A stretch of DNA of 64,000 bases from Mesostigma viride (Eukaryota > Streptophyta > Mesostigmatophyceae > Mesostigmatales > Mesostigmataceae). The DNA is taken from the NCBI GenBank assembly GCA_009746045.1, contig RPFO01000026.1, positions 1,305,015-1,369,014 on the forward strand. Direction: 5' to 3'. The stretch's first letter is position 1. Each line of letters starts with the position of its first letter. The translations under genes were made by a program, and so were the position numbers. The notes beneath the pieces are model-generated. The model did not search any database. It worked only from the letters and a program-made list of their open reading frames with translations, and was not told the DNA's origin. Of this stretch, positions 62,265 to 64,000 are shown piece by piece.

Positions 62265-63837
62265 CACGAGATAGCCATGGCTGACGGCGGAGCTCATAAC
62301 TTTCACGTTTGAGCACCGAATTTAGCCGTGAATATCACAATCGATGCGTCTTTCTACGACGCACATGCTGGTATAATTTTCCGAAGCTATTACGCAATAT
62401 ACGATGAGCAAACGCCTCTCGACGCAACGCAGCCTGGCGGCTGCGCTCGGCAATGAAAATACGCCTGCAGTTTCGGCTGCAGCTTCGCCCACCGGCCCAG
62501 ATGGCAACGGTGACACTAGTCGTGCACTGGTGCTCGCCCAGCCTTCCGGGCTTGCCTCGCCATCTGTATCGCCTGAACCTAAGCGCAGTCGCTCTGCTGA
62601 GCCGCCCTGGGAAGATACCTCCTTTGACGTCAACAGCTCCGGCTTCTGGCAACGCAGCCCCGGTTGGTTCATGGAAGATGTGTTTTTCGGCAATCACGCC
62701 TCGCTTCTAGCCCTGTGCGTGTACCTCACGTCCCACAACCGCGGCCGCTGGCCTGGTAATGGCCAGCTTGTCGACCCCGCCGAGGCTCTCCCAATCATTC
62801 ACCGCATGAGTCGCCCCAAGCTCCAACGCTTCGCCCTCTGCTCCCTTGTTGGACGCTCCGAAGCCGCGATCTGGGCTTCCCCGCCGCCCCCCCCCACCTT
62901 CCCCACCGAAGCCACCATCCGCACCCTCCTCAAGGAAGCTTTCGAGCAGCACGTGACCCCTCTTGCCGCGGATGTGGCGGCAATTGGCGGCACGCTGGCT
63001 GCTGAGCTTCGATCCACCATCCCCACCGCCACTGCCACCCTCCTCGCCTCCCCCCCCCCCCCCCTTCCGCCTCCACCGACTCCATCACCGCCCAGCTCCG
63101 CGACATCGACCAGCGCCTCAAGGATAATGCAATCGCTATCGAGGTCTTGCAGAACACAGCAGGCCTCACCGCCCAGGCAGTGAAGGACATTGCCGCCAAG
63201 CCAGCCCCGGCTGGCCTGGCCGGCGATGCTCCTCCCATCACGACCTGGGCGGACATGCTTAAGCAACATACCACCTCCACCACCTCCGCCGTCGTAGCCC
63301 AGCTCCAGCGGCAGACGCTTGACCTCCGCGAGGAGGCCGAGCTCGCCAATTAAGCGCAGCCTCAACGCCATACTCAAGAACTTCGACATGGAAGAAGGTG
63401 AGAATTCCGAGAAGCTTGCACGTGCGTTTGAGAGCAAAATCCTTGCACGCATGGGCCTTCTTGGTGAGATCAAGCTGACCGCCCACCGCCTCCCCCGCGC
63501 GCGGGGTAAGGCAGGGGCGCCTCCGCTTCTTCTCATCTTTGATAGCCCAGCGGACAAGATTTCGTTTCTCAGACGCCGCAAGCGGCTCGAGAAGACTCAC
63601 TTCACCGTGGATGACGACTTGACCCTGGCACAGCAACAACGGCGACGGGAGCTATGGCCGACCTACCTCCAGCTCCGGCAGACCAAGTCCGGCCAGCCGG
63701 TGTACTGCAAGGGGGCGGCCATCTACGTCGGCCACAAGCCCTGGCTGGCAAGCGTCGGACCCCCTCGACCACCGCGGCCCCAGCAACTCCAGCCCCAGCC
63801 TAGGGGAATACAGCAGCAGTAGTGTAGAATAGTTAGA
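62265..63837 (+). mobile_element. Second L1-type LINE copy (5' UTR and ORF1)
   Basis: The 5' part (ATGGCTGACGGCGGAGCTCA, GTTTGAGCACCGAATTTAG) matches the 5' UTR of the LINE at 41,874 (ATGGCTGACGGCGGAGTTCA, GTCTGAGCCCCAAATTCGG), so both belong to related families. ORF1 follows. The window ends before an ORF2 or tail can be seen; 63,838-64,000 has no recognisable feature. Confidence 0.75.
62404..63822 (+). pseudogene. L1-type ORF1 protein, frameshifted
   Basis: Starts MSKRLSTQRSLAAALGNENT. The middle part (VAAIGGTLAAELRSTIPTAT) precedes a run of 14 C at about 63,051-63,064, where the frame changes. It continues as RLKDNAIAIEVLQNTAGLTA and WADMLKQHTTSTTSAVVAQL to a frame change near 63,340. The last part has the RRM/CTD signatures LLLIFDSPADKISFLRRRKR, VDDDLTLAQQQRRRELWPTY, ending with a Gln/Pro-rich tail at 63,822. 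About 40-50% similar to the intact ORF1 at 42,068 in the C-terminal part by eye. Two frameshifts make it non-functional unless the C-run is a sequencing error. Confidence 0.8.
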
Positions 63838-64000
63838 CAGTGGCCTTGTACATGCCCGCCTACTACAGGCACTATACCAGCTTAGGCCTAGCCTTTTTTA
63901 GTCATGTACATGTGTGCCTATGATGAGCCACCCTCCAGATGATGACTAGCTTTATTTAATTATGCCGTGCCCATGCAGGGAGTAACTCTCTGCTGAGACG

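Overview
This window is a eukaryotic, repeat-dominated stretch. Almost every recognisable coding region belongs to a transposable element: three Ty1/copia elements, one Ty3/gypsy element, several L1-type LINE copies, a CACTA (En/Spm) element, a hAT element, TA-flanked MITEs and foldback repeats. GT-AG introns, the plant-type CACTA TNP2 and hAT-DUF659 transposases and the absence of operons rule out a prokaryote. The set fits an alga or another plant-like protist, probably a green alga, but no housekeeping gene or rRNA is present to settle it.

Layout: 1-5.4 kb holds a 0.6 kb perfect foldback palindrome, fragments of unidentified genes with GC-rich or purine-rich low-complexity tails, and a satellite of about 172 bp. 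5.4-12.9 kb is copia element C. 12.9-16.6 kb is mostly non-coding, with small inverted repeats and a 5'-truncated LINE insertion with clear target-site duplications. 16.6-20.1 kb is a decayed L1-type ORF2. 20.2-27.9 kb is a reverse-strand gypsy element, split by a cluster of nested palindromic MITEs and carrying an extra viroplasmin-like ORF. 28.1-30.5 kb is an unidentified multi-exon reverse-strand gene whose downstream end meets the gypsy element. 30.7-48.7 kb is copia element A. Copia element B (33.2-41.4 kb) and an ORF1-only LINE (41.9-43.9 kb) are inserted inside A, each with its own target-site duplication. 49.6-54.4 kb is a CACTA transposase gene and the element's right terminus. 54.5-58.3 kb is a hAT element. 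58.3-64 kb holds a long inverted-repeat element and LINE ORF1 copies on both strands.

The most interesting signal is in the three copia elements. In each one, the 11-13 bases immediately after the 5' LTR (the primer-binding-site position) have an exact reverse complement in that element's own region between pol and the 3' LTR. The sequences differ between elements but the complementarity is kept. In A and B the complement sits about 205-215 bases after a tRNA B-box-like motif and next to a conserved GGCGCC hairpin. This suggests a self-encoded primer or a 5'-3' RNA-circularising contact. The same three elements place a retropepsin-like domain between integrase and reverse transcriptase, rather than before integrase. 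They have HGDD at RT motif C and carry an extra ORF upstream of gag. Together these mark an unusual copia lineage.

The LTR elements are treated as fossils: families, parts, boundaries and nesting are given, but individual lesions are not.
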